A program made the translations under genes and the position numbers. This document shows positions 20,404 through 29,231 of a DNA stretch of 30,063 nucleotides, piece after piece (within the stretch, counting starts at the first letter, position 1; each line of letters opens with the position of its first letter). Below the pieces are notes generated by a model that had not been told where the DNA came from, did no database searches, and saw nothing but the letters and a program-made list of their open reading frames with translations. This DNA is from a virus. Where the stretch lies: positions 1-30,063 of the IMG/VR virus record IMGVR_UViG_3300010883_000274; one strand, 5' to 3'.

Positions 20404-21717
20404 TTAAACTGTGCGTTGCTGTTCTTCCATACGTGCTCTCATCATCTCTTGCCCTTGCGGAGAACTAAGTATCATTTGCGTGAACTGATCAATTAAATCT
20501 TCTCCACCAACACTCGACAGTAAGCCTTGACCGGTCGCTGGATCACGGCTCTGAAGTTGGTTCATAGTATTGTTTGCTGGGTTTGAGTTTTGTAAATCTT
20601 TTAGTAGGATAGGTTCAAATTCTTTCCTTAGTTTTTGTATGTTAACGTTTGCCCGTTCTAACTCTTTTAAGTGTCCTTCTTTGGTGTGTCCAGCGAACAC
20701 AGCTCCTGGCTTCCTATAATCGCCGAAACCTTCCATCATAGCTAGTACCTTTTCTATTCTTTTTTGTTCCTTCATCGCATCGTTTAGTTGGTCGTAGGGT
20801 TCGGACCAGTCCGTCCACGAATTACTTAAACTATTTAAATAATCCTCATCACCCAGAGCCTCTATTTTTGTCACACTATTCGCCTTCAACTGTACTTCTA
20901 TTGCTTGGCGAGATGGGCCTTTGTTGACTTCTTGCTCCTTTAGATACTGTTCAAACTCTGTAGGTGTCATTGTTTTCTTTACAAAGTTGTCAACGATGCT
21001 ACCACGTCGCTTCATAAGTGCATCCCCGTGCCGAGCATCGGCTTCGTCAGGGTAATCCTTAGCGTTAAGATTTAAGAGTTGTTGGTCTATACTATCTATC
21101 TGAGCATTGAAAGTTGCTAACGCAGCAGAGGCAACAGTAGTCAGTCTCGTCTTTTCAATAGCAGCATCCTGGGTGCTCTTCAGTGTGGTGGCAACGAGCC
21201 GGGCGGCGGTTAGTGTGTTGGCCGCGTCTGTATCTCGCTCTGCTATCCGCAGCGTCTCCAGTTGTACCTCTTTTATATCTTTAGCTGTTTTCGCTGCTAC
21301 TGTGGCCTCCGCTAACACTTCAGCGGCTTCCACCTTTGCATCCGCTTCGCGGCCCAACCTATTTGTTGTCTCATCTGTTTGGTAGATTTGGGCGTCTACC
21401 GCTGCTTGGTTTACACCTACTTTTCGCTTCTCTAATTCAAAAGCTTCGGCGTCCACAGCACTTTTGTGGGCTTTGTCTTGTAGCGCTATAATCGTTTGTG
21501 GGTCTGAGAACCAGGTTCCCATATTTTGACGTACAGACTCAATAGCTTCCGGTGAAGATAGCGAGCCGTATTGCGCTAAAGCTTTGTTTATAGCACCTCT
21601 GGTCTTCGCTCCTCGTATGAGGCCAGTGAGTTCCTTGCCCATAGCAATACCGTCTATTTCAGGAGACTGCCGCCGTTGCGGTATTTGTAAAGCGGGTAGT
21701 GTTGCTCTGCTAACCAT
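20404..21717 (-). CDS. Coiled-coil internal virion protein (437 aa)
   Basis: The ATG shares its A with the previous stop (TAATG). Residues 95-250 are nearly all alanine-, lysine- and glutamate-rich helix (AKVEAAEVLAEATVAAKTAK, then VQLETLRIAERDTDAANTL), a long coiled coil. The C-terminus is Gln/Met-rich (MILSSPQGQEMMRARMEEQQR). It lies between two other large virion proteins, in the place of T7 gp15-like core proteins. Function inferred from position and fold only. Confidence 0.7.
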   Translation of the reverse strand: MVSRATLPALQIPQRRQSPEIDGIAMGKELTGLIRGAKTRGAINKALAQYGSLSSPEAIESVRQNMGTWFSDPQTIIALQDKAHKSAVDAEAFELEKRKVGVNQAAVDAQIYQTDETTNRLGREADAKVEAAEVLAEATVAAKTAKDIKEVQLETLRIAERDTDAANTLTAARLVATTLKSTQDAAIEKTRLTTVASAALATFNAQIDSIDQQLLNLNAKDYPDEADARHGDALMKRRGSIVDNFVKKTMTPTEFEQYLKEQEVNKGPSRQAIEVQLKANSVTKIEALGDEDYLNSLSNSWTDWSEPYDQLNDAMKEQKRIEKVLAMMEGFGDYRKPGAVFAGHTKEGHLKELERANVNIQKLRKEFEPILLKDLQNSNPANNTMNQLQSRDPATGQGLLSSVGGEDLIDQFTQMILSSPQGQEMMRARMEEQQRTV

Positions 21718-22955
21718 TACATCCGCCCCATGCTATCAAATTCGAGTGGCATAGCTCTGCTTGCTTGAGTACCAAAATAGTCACCCCCGCCCCGGCTACT
21801 TTGGAAAAACGGGCTGCTGTTGGCTCCAGAACTCCCTTGTCCAAAGTTCTGAGAAGCGGGTTTTGACTGATAGTCCAGTTGTTTGGCACCGTAGCTACCT
21901 GCGCTTGACAGAGCGCCTCCCATATCAAACCCTTCACCTCCACTGAAGCCTCCAATAGCCATCATAGTCCCTACGTCTAAGAATGGTGCCCATTTCTCCC
22001 AACCACTTCTCTTAGCGGCGCGTCGTTCATCCAGCGCTCTAGCAGTCCCCATTTGGGCAGTAAGTTCTCCTTGCATCTTCTCCCAATCCAAGTCAGTTAA
22101 GCTATCAGACCATTTTGCTGCACTCTCTGTGCCTAGCCGCAACCTATCTAACATTTTACCTTGCTGGTCGCTATAACCGCCTATATCATTCTCAAAACCT
22201 CGTACACTACCTTGATAACCTTCTCGTAAGCCTAACCAATTATTAAAACGGTTTTGCTTCAAGTCTGCCATAGTTTTTTCTCGTCTGCGTTCCAAGTCTG
22301 CAAATTGACCGGTTGTTCCTGTACTCATGCCACCGGCATTAAACAGTTGGGACATTGCGTTCGTTGCTCCATAATCTACTTCTCGCATCCCTTGTTCCAT
22401 ACCTGTTTTAAGATAATCATCAATCTCCCCTTGAAACGGGCCTCCGCCAAAGAGTCTGTTCATCTCGTCCATGCGCGTCGTTCTAGCTGCATCTGCTTGG
22501 TTTCCGAACCTAGTCCACCTGTTGAATATATTCTGCTGGTCTGGAGCGAACTGAGCGCTTAGCCCACTACGGTCTGCAGTTGAAGACCCAAAGGGGTCGT
22601 TGTAATATCCAGGTGTTTGCTCGAACTCATTAAACGCACGCCTTGCTGTCTCGTTTTGTGCTCTTTGGTATGCGGTTGTATCTTTTCGTCCGTCAAAAGC
22701 TCCTTTGAACAACGTCCCAAGGAAAAACTCTGGTTGTCCCGTAACGGGGTTAATAGAGTTAGCATCAGAACCAACAGTATACCTGTCTGGGTCAATGCCC
22801 AACGCCTGCATACTTATGTTGATATCCCTGTCTAACTCTTCTGGCAAGACCCCTGCTGGGGGTAACACTCTTTCACCGTCACCTATGTGGGCAAGGTGAT
22901 TATCTCCAAACCTCCCAAAGCTTTTGAGCAACTCTGCCTCTGAATTAATTGTCAT
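21717..22955 (-). CDS. Virion-associated protein (412 aa)
   Basis: GGAG 7 nt before ATG 22955. The N-terminus DNHLAHIGDGERVLPPAGVLP, then INISMQALGIDPDRYTVG and INPVTGQPEFF is a motif seen at the start of many phage structural proteins. The middle is Arg/Gln-rich helix and the C-terminus is Gly/Ser/Phe-rich and likely disordered (GQGSSGANSSPFFQSSRGGG). Position suggests an internal core or tail protein ejected with DNA. Confidence 0.7.
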   Translation of the reverse strand: MTINSEAELLKSFGRFGDNHLAHIGDGERVLPPAGVLPEELDRDINISMQALGIDPDRYTVGSDANSINPVTGQPEFFLGTLFKGAFDGRKDTTAYQRAQNETARRAFNEFEQTPGYYNDPFGSSTADRSGLSAQFAPDQQNIFNRWTRFGNQADAARTTRMDEMNRLFGGGPFQGEIDDYLKTGMEQGMREVDYGATNAMSQLFNAGGMSTGTTGQFADLERRREKTMADLKQNRFNNWLGLREGYQGSVRGFENDIGGYSDQQGKMLDRLRLGTESAAKWSDSLTDLDWEKMQGELTAQMGTARALDERRAAKRSGWEKWAPFLDVGTMMAIGGFSGGEGFDMGGALSSAGSYGAKQLDYQSKPASQNFGQGSSGANSSPFFQSSRGGGDYFGTQASRAMPLEFDSMGRM

Positions 22956-22958
22956 CTC

Positions 22959-23192
22959 TTATCTCCACCAATATTTCTTTAAAAGCGTGATTTTGTCCAC
23001 ACACCCTTTAGGTATCATTGTATCAAAACTTAGCAGGCCGTCTTCTCCGTGCCAACCAACTGTTGATGCAACAAGTAAAAACTTTTCATTATTCTCCAGT
23101 ATTATCCCTGGAGTCTTGATTGTCGCCGTCATCATCCCATCCGTTGAATCGAACCACCCCGCGTGGGTTGAGGTTATGTCCTGCCAAGTCAC
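22959..23192 (-). CDS. 77-aa protein, start inside the preceding gene
   Basis: GTG 23192 is proposed because the conserved-looking part starts there (TWQDITSTHAGWFD, later SFDTMIPKGCVDKITLL), a pattern seen in small phage proteins of unknown function that begin with V-x-W-x-D-x-x-S. A TTG-type start at 23267 would add 25 unlikely residues. It overlaps the 139-aa gene by 104 nt in another frame, and no clear ribosome binding site precedes GTG 23192, so the exact start is uncertain. It ends 3 nt before the 412-aa gene. Confidence 0.55.
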   Translation of the reverse strand: MTWQDITSTHAGWFDSTDGMMTATIKTPGIILENNEKFLLVASTVGWHGEDGLLSFDTMIPKGCVDKITLLKKYWWR

Positions 23193-23508
23193 CAGTACTA
23201 AGGGCCGCTTCTTTAGCTCGTTGAAACTCCAAGACAGCAACTGTGGCTCTTTCAACCCCATCAACAACCTCTTTTTTCATCTGGCTAATCTCTGCTGCAG
23301 GTCTGTGGGCAGTCTGTATAAGCTCTACCATCAAAGCTTGTGACATCGCGAACCCACAGCCACTCTTTATTAGTTGATTCCCGGTTGCCTTATCTGTCCA
23401 TATTTGTTCCCACCAAGCAGGACAACCGTCCTCTTTACTACTTTGTGGACACTTTTTACAGTTGAAAGCGTTCTTGTAACGTGCGTGTGTAACAACCTCT
23501 GGCTCCAT
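23089..23508 (-). CDS. Cysteine-motif phage protein (139 aa)
   Basis: ATG 23508, 6 nt after the fibre stop; no strong ribosome binding site. The N-terminal half has CKKCPQ, then GCPAWWEQIW and KSGCGFAM, a likely zinc-binding motif shared by proteins next to tail genes in marine podoviruses. A helical middle (LIQTAHRPAAEISQMKKEV) is followed by a polar Asp/Asn-rich end read across the start of the 77-aa gene. Function unknown; position suggests a virion or assembly role. Confidence 0.65.
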   Translation of the reverse strand: MEPEVVTHARYKNAFNCKKCPQSSKEDGCPAWWEQIWTDKATGNQLIKSGCGFAMSQALMVELIQTAHRPAAEISQMKKEVVDGVERATVAVLEFQRAKEAALSTGDLAGHNLNPRGVVRFNGWDDDGDNQDSRDNTGE

Positions 23509-23514
23509 ACGTAT

Positions 23515-24135
23515 TTAATCTTTAGAGCAAGCTATTATTTCTACGTGGGCTGGTCGCCAATTACCGTTAACCATAGTACCGCTCGCTGGCGCAATATTAG
23601 AGCTAGTAACGGTAGTTGAAACGTTGGAAGAAGCTGAACTAGCCGTGGTTCCAGAGACAGCACCGTGGGTATGGGCTACATACGTTGACCCGCTATTAGA
23701 AGTGCTCACAAAAAGATTAACGCTGGTGTTACCTGTTCTTGCACCCGTAGTAAGATTGCCTACTGCATGCGTATGGGTAGGCACAGACCCCGAGAAAGCT
23801 GTAGAAGGAAAATTCATCTTTAATTCTGTAGCAGATACTGTCCAATTACCCGCCGTATCTGGTGCCCCATCGTTTGTAACACTAGACTTAATAATAGGTA
23901 CTACATTATTCCAAGTAGTAGAAAGCGTCCACCCACTAGGTGCTGCCGTCCTTACAAACAACATCATAGTACCTGAAGGTATATCAGAAGACGTTGAGTC
24001 TCGTTTGCTTGAAATCGCAGTAGCTATAGCGCCGAACTCCGTGTCAACATCGCTACCTTTAATAACCTTTGATGCGTTACCAGTAGCAAGACTATCTTTT
24101 GCAGAAAAGTCTGTGGTTTGTGAATAATTACTCAT
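23515..24135 (-). CDS. Short tail fibre with collar-type domain
   Basis: 206 aa. The N-terminus (FSAKDSLATGNASKVIKGS, then VDTEFGAIATAISSK) is the usual virion-anchoring start of short fibres in podoviruses. The middle IPSGTMMLFVRTAAPSGWTL and the H-T-H motifs (THTHAVG, AHTHGAV) are typical of the phage tail collar domain, where His residues bind metal in the trimer. The end NWRPAHVEIIACSKD fits. It is probably the receptor-binding part, although only 206 aa long, so another fibre may exist outside the window. Confidence 0.82.
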   Translation of the reverse strand: MSNYSQTTDFSAKDSLATGNASKVIKGSDVDTEFGAIATAISSKRDSTSSDIPSGTMMLFVRTAAPSGWTLSTTWNNVVPIIKSSVTNDGAPDTAGNWTVSATELKMNFPSTAFSGSVPTHTHAVGNLTTGARTGNTSVNLFVSTSNSGSTYVAHTHGAVSGTTASSASSNVSTTVTSSNIAPASGTMVNGNWRPAHVEIIACSKD

Positions 24136-24137
24136 AC

Positions 24138-26294
24138 TTACCTATCCTCACGACCTAATTTCATGAAAAGTGACAACTGTTCTACACAAATCTCGCTACC
24201 AGTTGATTCAATTTTAAATCCAATACTCCAAACTCTTCCTTCTTTTGAGGCAGAGGTTTTCAATCTTGATAAAGAAAGCCCGCCTCCCCACTCTGCAGTA
24301 TTCCATTCAGCAGTTCCCCACTCGGCTAACGTACCAGCGCCGGGAATAGTCATTTGTTTAGACCCTGTTTTTCCAGAAAAGTCAGTAGCCCATTTTAAAG
24401 TAAACTGCTGCCCACTTGCACCCTCTACTGCAACACCGACTTTCTTTAACATCTTCGTTCTTGAACTATCAAAGTCTGCGTATATACTTTCCCAATCGCA
24501 GATATAAGTAGTTGCTACTGCAGAATTAGGAAGTGTGTCTTGGAAGCCACTGTATGTGCCTATACCCCCTTTAGCACCAATATAAGTTTCTTGCTCGTCA
24601 TAAGCAAAGCTGTACCAATTAGTGTTGACATACTTTGTAATTCTGACAGGCGTCTTCTCATCTAAAGTGTGCATGTCTACAACCCAGATATTCCCCGAAG
24701 GGGCTTTGAGCCAGTACTGACCCTCTTCTAAGTCATAGTTTGATCTAATAGCAGAAACACTGCCAGAAGTCATGTCTGATACCAACTCTCTACGCACTAA
24801 CTTTGATATTTCTGCAAGTTCTACTTTGTCTGTAGAAAAGATGACTTGTTTTAAAGACCTTATCCCTGTAGCAGAGAGAAAGTACAAATCATTACCTATC
24901 CTTTGGATACTATCTCTAGCTATGCAGCCTACACCCTGTATAATTTGCTCTATACCTAGGCTACCGGGAGCGTCCGGGCTATTGTAAATTACTATACTAT
25001 CTCTAAGAAAAGCTACAAGAAACCTGTCAAAAGAAGAAATTGCTGTTAAATTATCATAGCCGTGGGCAACTGCTCCTGCAGTTCCTAGTACATTTATTTC
25101 TCCTGCACCTGTTGTCCAGTGTGTCTCGTCAAGTAACGCACAGTAAGCTATAATGTTTTGGCTTGTGCCTGTGTCTCCTTTCTGTGTCCAAAGTCTACCA
25201 AAGGCGCTATGTAATATATTACCGTCTGGGACTGAACCACTCGCTGCACTGATAGCCGCAAAGTTACCTGTTGTGGCGACAATCATAGTGTTAGCTGTTC
25301 TTGCACCAATAACTTTGTCGTTAAAATTCACAAATTGCCAATCATTCCCTCCAGCAACAGTGACACCTGTTATATCTTCAAAGTCAGTAAAAGGCGAATC
25401 TAATTTAAAAATCTTTTTAGTGGCTGATCCTCCCGAAGCTGTCCGAGCACCTGCGGTAGCTATTAAACTATTACCTCCAGAGTGGTTGTACATAAAGAGT
25501 TGTTCAATATCTGGGTAATCTAATAAACCTATAAACTTCTCTACTACAGAACTCCCCCCTCCAGCAGTGCTACCAGAAGAAACTGTATCTAAGGCTACTA
25601 TAGTATAAGTATCATCATTAGCTGCTACAGACGCTAAAGTGTGGGAAGCATTAATAACTCCGGCGTCTATTCCGTCAACTGCCGCAGAGCCACTGAACGT
25701 AACTACATCTCCTACCGCTCTACCACAATCTGTGTGTGCTACGGTCAACACCGTTGAAGCTTGTACACCAATTTCTACATTACCCGCAGGCATTGCAGAT
25801 ATAGTGACTGCTGTAACTGTTTTAAACAGCGTAGTGCCAGCTACAGTTTCCGCAGAACCTGTTAATGTTATTGTTTCTTCAAGAGCGTTAGTAAGTACGT
25901 CTGTCCCCGTAATGGTAACAATTTTACCACTATCTGAAGTTCCGGCAGTCGTGGTACTTACAAATCTTGGAGAAGAAAAGGTAACAGTTCCCCCACTAGC
26001 TAAAGCTCCAGTTATGCTGAACTGTGTATTAGGTTGTTGGGCTACTGACACAGCATTAGCATCTGCAGCGTCTGTTGCTGAGGCTGTTGTTATAGGATTA
26101 GCGCCAAGCGTAGTTGCTTCTTTAGCACTTGTAGGAGAAAACCCTTTTCTATTGCACAACCTACCCGAAGCGTCATAAGCTACGTTATCTGCGAGCTTCG
26201 CATACTCTGGCGTCTTCTGCACACCCTCGCCTTCAAAATTTAAACCATAAATTCCAGGCGCTCTAAGTACAACAGAATGTAGTTTACTCGCCAA
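24138..26294 (-). CDS. Tail tubular protein B / nozzle (T7 gp12-like)
   Basis: 718 aa with a TTG start directly after the previous stop and AGGGGA 8 nt upstream. The N-terminus (VVLRAPGIYGLNFEGEG, then EYAKLADNVAYDASGRL, CNRKGF) is the gp12-type start found in podovirus nozzle proteins. Residues 85-265 are Thr/Ser/Ala/Gly-rich and beta-like (an Ig-like insert), and the rest looks like a propeller (YWLKAPSGNIWVVDMHTL; WYSFAYDEQETYIGAKGG). A short repeat EWGTAEWNTAEWGGG lies near the end. It would form the tail tip below tail tube protein A. Confidence 0.75.
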   Translation of the reverse strand: MASKLHSVVLRAPGIYGLNFEGEGVQKTPEYAKLADNVAYDASGRLCNRKGFSPTSAKEATTLGANPITTASATDAADANAVSVAQQPNTQFSITGALASGGTVTFSSPRFVSTTTAGTSDSGKIVTITGTDVLTNALEETITLTGSAETVAGTTLFKTVTAVTISAMPAGNVEIGVQASTVLTVAHTDCGRAVGDVVTFSGSAAVDGIDAGVINASHTLASVAANDDTYTIVALDTVSSGSTAGGGSSVVEKFIGLLDYPDIEQLFMYNHSGGNSLIATAGARTASGGSATKKIFKLDSPFTDFEDITGVTVAGGNDWQFVNFNDKVIGARTANTMIVATTGNFAAISAASGSVPDGNILHSAFGRLWTQKGDTGTSQNIIAYCALLDETHWTTGAGEINVLGTAGAVAHGYDNLTAISSFDRFLVAFLRDSIVIYNSPDAPGSLGIEQIIQGVGCIARDSIQRIGNDLYFLSATGIRSLKQVIFSTDKVELAEISKLVRRELVSDMTSGSVSAIRSNYDLEEGQYWLKAPSGNIWVVDMHTLDEKTPVRITKYVNTNWYSFAYDEQETYIGAKGGIGTYSGFQDTLPNSAVATTYICDWESIYADFDSSRTKMLKKVGVAVEGASGQQFTLKWATDFSGKTGSKQMTIPGAGTLAEWGTAEWNTAEWGGGLSLSRLKTSASKEGRVWSIGFKIESTGSEICVEQLSLFMKLGREDR

Positions 26295-26993
26295 TTAATA
26301 GTCCCCTAACACAACCCAATCTCCACCGCCTTGAGCCTGCCACTTGTGCCGCTGTTCAAAAGCTACAGCATCCCCTAATGCTTGTTGGTATGCCATCTGT
26401 ATTTCTGAAGAAGCTTCGCCGTCGTCTTCGCCGCGCTCTCTAATGGCTAATGCTAAAGCTTTCAAATAAACAGGATACCAAGGAACTTTAGTGAAATCTG
26501 CTTCAGTTGTCATATCCTCTTCTGGTATAATTACCTCAACATCCATCGAATAAACTGCGTCAGGCACTAAGAAAAATCTAATCTTCATAGATTGGGTATT
26601 GTTATAGCCAGCATGTGCGTAAGCAAAAGGTTCTTGTTGGTCATCACTATTTGCTTGGGTTTGTATGCGTATCCACTCAAACGGGCGTGGGATTAACCTC
26701 ACGTTCGTTGTGGTATTATACACATCTAAAAGTCGAGACCGTTGGTTAGTAAAATCCCCTGCTCCAGCATTTTCTATAGCATACGTATGTGTGCCAGCTA
26801 CTGTGGGGACAGTGACTGTACTTTGTAAAGATATCCAATCAAAAGAATCTTCTACCTCTCTTTTGGCGTCGTTGAGCAGCCGAAGTAAGGTTGAGGAGTA
26901 GTCTGTTTCATCTACAGTACCTACTTCTGACTCGCGTAAGCGAACCAAAATTTTATTGATTAGCTGTAGTACTGTTGTTACTGTCTGCGACAT
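26295..26993 (-). CDS. Tail tubular protein A (T7 gp11-like adaptor)
   Basis: 232 aa, AAGGAG 6 nt before the ATG. The start TTVLQLINKILVRLRESEVG, then LLNDAKREVEDSFDWISLQ and a region LLDVYNTTTNVRLIPRPFEW fit tail tubular protein A. The end (VYLKALALAIRERGEDDGEA) is the conserved C-terminal helix. The protein forms the ring between portal and nozzle. It is the first gene after the terminator at 27006-27033. Confidence 0.82.
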   Translation of the reverse strand: MSQTVTTVLQLINKILVRLRESEVGTVDETDYSSTLLRLLNDAKREVEDSFDWISLQSTVTVPTVAGTHTYAIENAGAGDFTNQRSRLLDVYNTTTNVRLIPRPFEWIRIQTQANSDDQQEPFAYAHAGYNNTQSMKIRFFLVPDAVYSMDVEVIIPEEDMTTEADFTKVPWYPVYLKALALAIRERGEDDGEASSEIQMAYQQALGDAVAFEQRHKWQAQGGGDWVVLGDY

Positions 26994-27005
26994 TAACCAC
27001 TCCTT

Positions 27006-27033
27006 TTAAAATAGGGGGAGTTTTACCTCCCCC
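27006..27033 (-). terminator. Terminator between capsid and tail modules
   Basis: On the - strand GGGGGAG-gtaaaa-CTCCCCC, a perfect 7-bp stem, is followed by TATTTTAA. It follows the stop at 27041 and lies just before the ribosome binding site of tail tubular protein A. Termination there would reduce tail gene expression relative to capsid. Confidence 0.72.
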
Positions 27034-27040
27034 CGTGAAC

Positions 27041-27346
27041 TTAGATAACTTCGCGTGGGATAACCATCACATACAGCGTAGCAGACGCTAGATTGACTGT
27101 GCCCCCCGACTCGTTATTTATTGTGACAGTGACAGTATCGGCGGCGGTAACAGTACCATTAAGCAGTAGATCTGCAGTATCTATACTCATAGATACCATA
27201 ACAAAATCTCCAAGCTGTGCACCAGTTACTGTAATATCCTCAGCAGTTTCGGTAGCCGCATCAGCGAGGCTACCCCAATCTTTCGTTTCCGAGGCAATTG
27301 CAAACTTAGTCACAGACTGCCCATAATAAGTGCTTGATAAAGCCAT
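27041..27346 (-). CDS. Possible capsid decoration protein (101 aa)
   Basis: AAGGAG 8 nt before the ATG. The small protein is beta-rich with Thr/Val alternation (AEDITVTGAQLGDFVMVSMS, TAADTVTVTINNESGG, ASATLYVMVI). Such small proteins directly after the major capsid gene are often head decoration or fibre proteins; that role is inferred. It is the last gene before the terminator at 27006-27033 and would be made at the capsid level. Confidence 0.6.
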   Translation of the reverse strand: MALSSTYYGQSVTKFAIASETKDWGSLADAATETAEDITVTGAQLGDFVMVSMSIDTADLLLNGTVTAADTVTVTINNESGGTVNLASATLYVMVIPREVI

Positions 27347-27371
27347 TATATATCTCCTTAAATTAAATCAG

Positions 27372-28328
27372 TTAGGCAATAACAGCAATTTTAACAGCAG
27401 CATCATTACGAAGCTCGCCTGTACCATAAATGGTATCGGCAGTAAACAAGTCTCCTAAGAACTCTTGCTTGTACTGTGTTTGCGTGCGAACACCCATCTG
27501 TTCAATGTGTACCATTGCAGATTTGTGAGCCAAAAGACATAAACGGGCGTCTTGTGAGCCTTCCGTATCTGTTGGGCTGTTAGTGGAAACATAAATCGGA
27601 ATACCGTAAATATCTCCCATCAAGCCATTACGAATAGTATTAGAGCCACCAACTTCGCCAACATAAGCTTGTTCGGTGAACCTAGCAAGGCCCGTCAAGT
27701 TTTTCTTCTCAACTGGAGGCATCACTAAATACCGATCACTCAAAGGGACATCAACATCATCAAGCGTCTGAATAGCCTTCCGAATACCTAGGTCCGCTAA
27801 AGCGGCAGCGTTATCTGATCCAGCATTGAATGCCGTGGTCCCATCAGAGCCAATAACAGTACCCGCCGTACCAAAGTCTATAGTCGTACCAGAGCTTATT
27901 GCATTAACAGTACCGCCTTGTAGACCGTAGGACCGCAACCAAAGATCACTATCAACCTGCGAAGATAGCGCAAAACCAGCATCGTCAGTATAGAACTGTC
28001 GCATGCTTTGTAGAGCCTGCTTATCCAGCAAATCTTCAATCAAACGCGAGTACTCATAGTGTTTATCAATAGAAATTGAAATCTCTGAGTCCGTCGCTGC
28101 AATCAGGGTAACCTGTTGCCGCGTAGCTTTAGCACTTGCGGAACCACGGGTTGGGGTCGGTACGTGAATCGTATCTCCTTTTTTACCCGTGTGGTTCATC
28201 TTGGTAACTAAGTTAGCTAAAACCAAGTTACTTTTGTATGCAGCTACGACTTCGTTTGACCACAATTCAGGAATGAATTTATCCTGAGTGGTCGTATTCA
28301 TCGCAGATGCGGCTGAAAAATTAGCCAT
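27372..28328 (-). CDS. Major capsid protein
   Basis: 318 aa, AAAGGAG 7 nt before the ATG. Typical major capsid features for this phage group: N-terminal FIPELWSNEVVAAYKSNLVL, GDTIHVPTPTRG, then EISISIDKHYEYSRLIEDL, and DRYLVMPPVEKKNLT in the C-terminal half. Preceded by the scaffold and followed by a small beta-rich protein. The HK97 fold is expected for capsid proteins but cannot be shown from sequence alone. Confidence 0.88.
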   Translation of the reverse strand: MANFSAASAMNTTTQDKFIPELWSNEVVAAYKSNLVLANLVTKMNHTGKKGDTIHVPTPTRGSASAKATRQQVTLIAATDSEISISIDKHYEYSRLIEDLLDKQALQSMRQFYTDDAGFALSSQVDSDLWLRSYGLQGGTVNAISSGTTIDFGTAGTVIGSDGTTAFNAGSDNAAALADLGIRKAIQTLDDVDVPLSDRYLVMPPVEKKNLTGLARFTEQAYVGEVGGSNTIRNGLMGDIYGIPIYVSTNSPTDTEGSQDARLCLLAHKSAMVHIEQMGVRTQTQYKQEFLGDLFTADTIYGTGELRNDAAVKIAVIA

Positions 28329-28362
28329 TATAAATCTCCTTTAAAAGTTAAAACTTATAGAG

Positions 28363-29196
28363 TTATCTAACTCTACCTTGTTCGTATGCCTTATAAATTT
28401 CTGAGGCTAAGTCCGCGTATCTTTGTGGGTCTTGGATCTGTAAACGAATAAGCTCCGTTCTTTTGTAGATCGGTAAACCCGAAGAGCCAGCATCCGCTGA
28501 AGATCCTCCTGATACAGTCGTGGCGGCTTGTAGTTCACGCTCACGTTCTTTTTGGACATGTTCTGTTTGCTTGTCGTGGGTACTTTGATTCAGCTCTTTG
28601 TATTGTGAAAACAATTCATCAGCATACTCAAAGTCACCATTACTTGCTTTTAGCCACATATCTTGCCGGGGAGAACTAGTCATTACCCACTGTTGAAATT
28701 GTGCATCGTTCACAATTTTCTCAACATCTGGATGCTTTGTTTGCAAACGCTGCATCGTACTGTCAGCGTGAGTCTGGTTAATAGCACCCTTGATTGGTTG
28801 TAATGCCTCCTCAACTACCCGGCGTACAGCTCTTAGAGGATTTTCATGGAAGTCATCTTCCGTTAAGGCGTCCTCTTCCCTCTGTACTTGTTGTGATTGA
28901 GCCTCTTGTAGATTTTTCTGTATAAGTGTATCGGCTAGTTTTCTTAGCTCGCCTAACTCATTACCCTGTTTACCATACTGTTGTTCTAAGTTTTGGTAGG
29001 AACTCAAGACATCATCTACAGACTTCCCTTGAAACTTAGAGGGTACTTCTGCATCTTCATCGTCCAAGTTTTGCGTTCCAGGTTGTTGAGCCTCCTTACT
29101 AGTTGTCTCTTCACTTTCCAGCCGACTTGTCAAAGCAGAATAGTCAACAGCTTTCGTGTCATCTAAGTCGGTATCTACTATAGTATTATTAGCCAT
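28363..29196 (-). CDS. Capsid scaffolding protein
   Basis: 277 aa, GAGGAG before the ATG. Very acidic N-terminus (IVDTDLDDTKAVDY, then DDEDAEVPSKFQGKSVDDV), long helical middle (QGNELGELRKLADTLIQKN) and a basic C-terminal end (RLQIQDPQRYADLASEIYKA), with no hydrophobic core. Composition and position directly upstream of the capsid gene identify it as scaffold. FQGKSVDDVLSSYQNLEQ is common in podovirus scaffolds. Confidence 0.85.
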   Translation of the reverse strand: MANNTIVDTDLDDTKAVDYSALTSRLESEETTSKEAQQPGTQNLDDEDAEVPSKFQGKSVDDVLSSYQNLEQQYGKQGNELGELRKLADTLIQKNLQEAQSQQVQREEDALTEDDFHENPLRAVRRVVEEALQPIKGAINQTHADSTMQRLQTKHPDVEKIVNDAQFQQWVMTSSPRQDMWLKASNGDFEYADELFSQYKELNQSTHDKQTEHVQKERERELQAATTVSGGSSADAGSSGLPIYKRTELIRLQIQDPQRYADLASEIYKAYEQGRVR

Positions 29197-29231
29197 ACGG
29201 TACTCCTCGTTTTAACCCTTTTAAAGGGGAA

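Noticed and set aside
14487-26901. Long + strand open frames antisense to late genes (for example 19384-19959, 23624-24127, 25639-26178)
   Set aside because: They lie wholly opposite well-supported virion genes, have no ribosome binding sites, and consist of low-information Ser/Ala/Val runs expected from the reverse of Thr/Ala/Ser-rich proteins.
27000-29230. TTTAAAAGG-like sequences before several late genes as a phage-specific promoter motif
   Set aside because: They merge with AAGGAG ribosome binding sites and are short and AT-rich; no consistent second element was seen.
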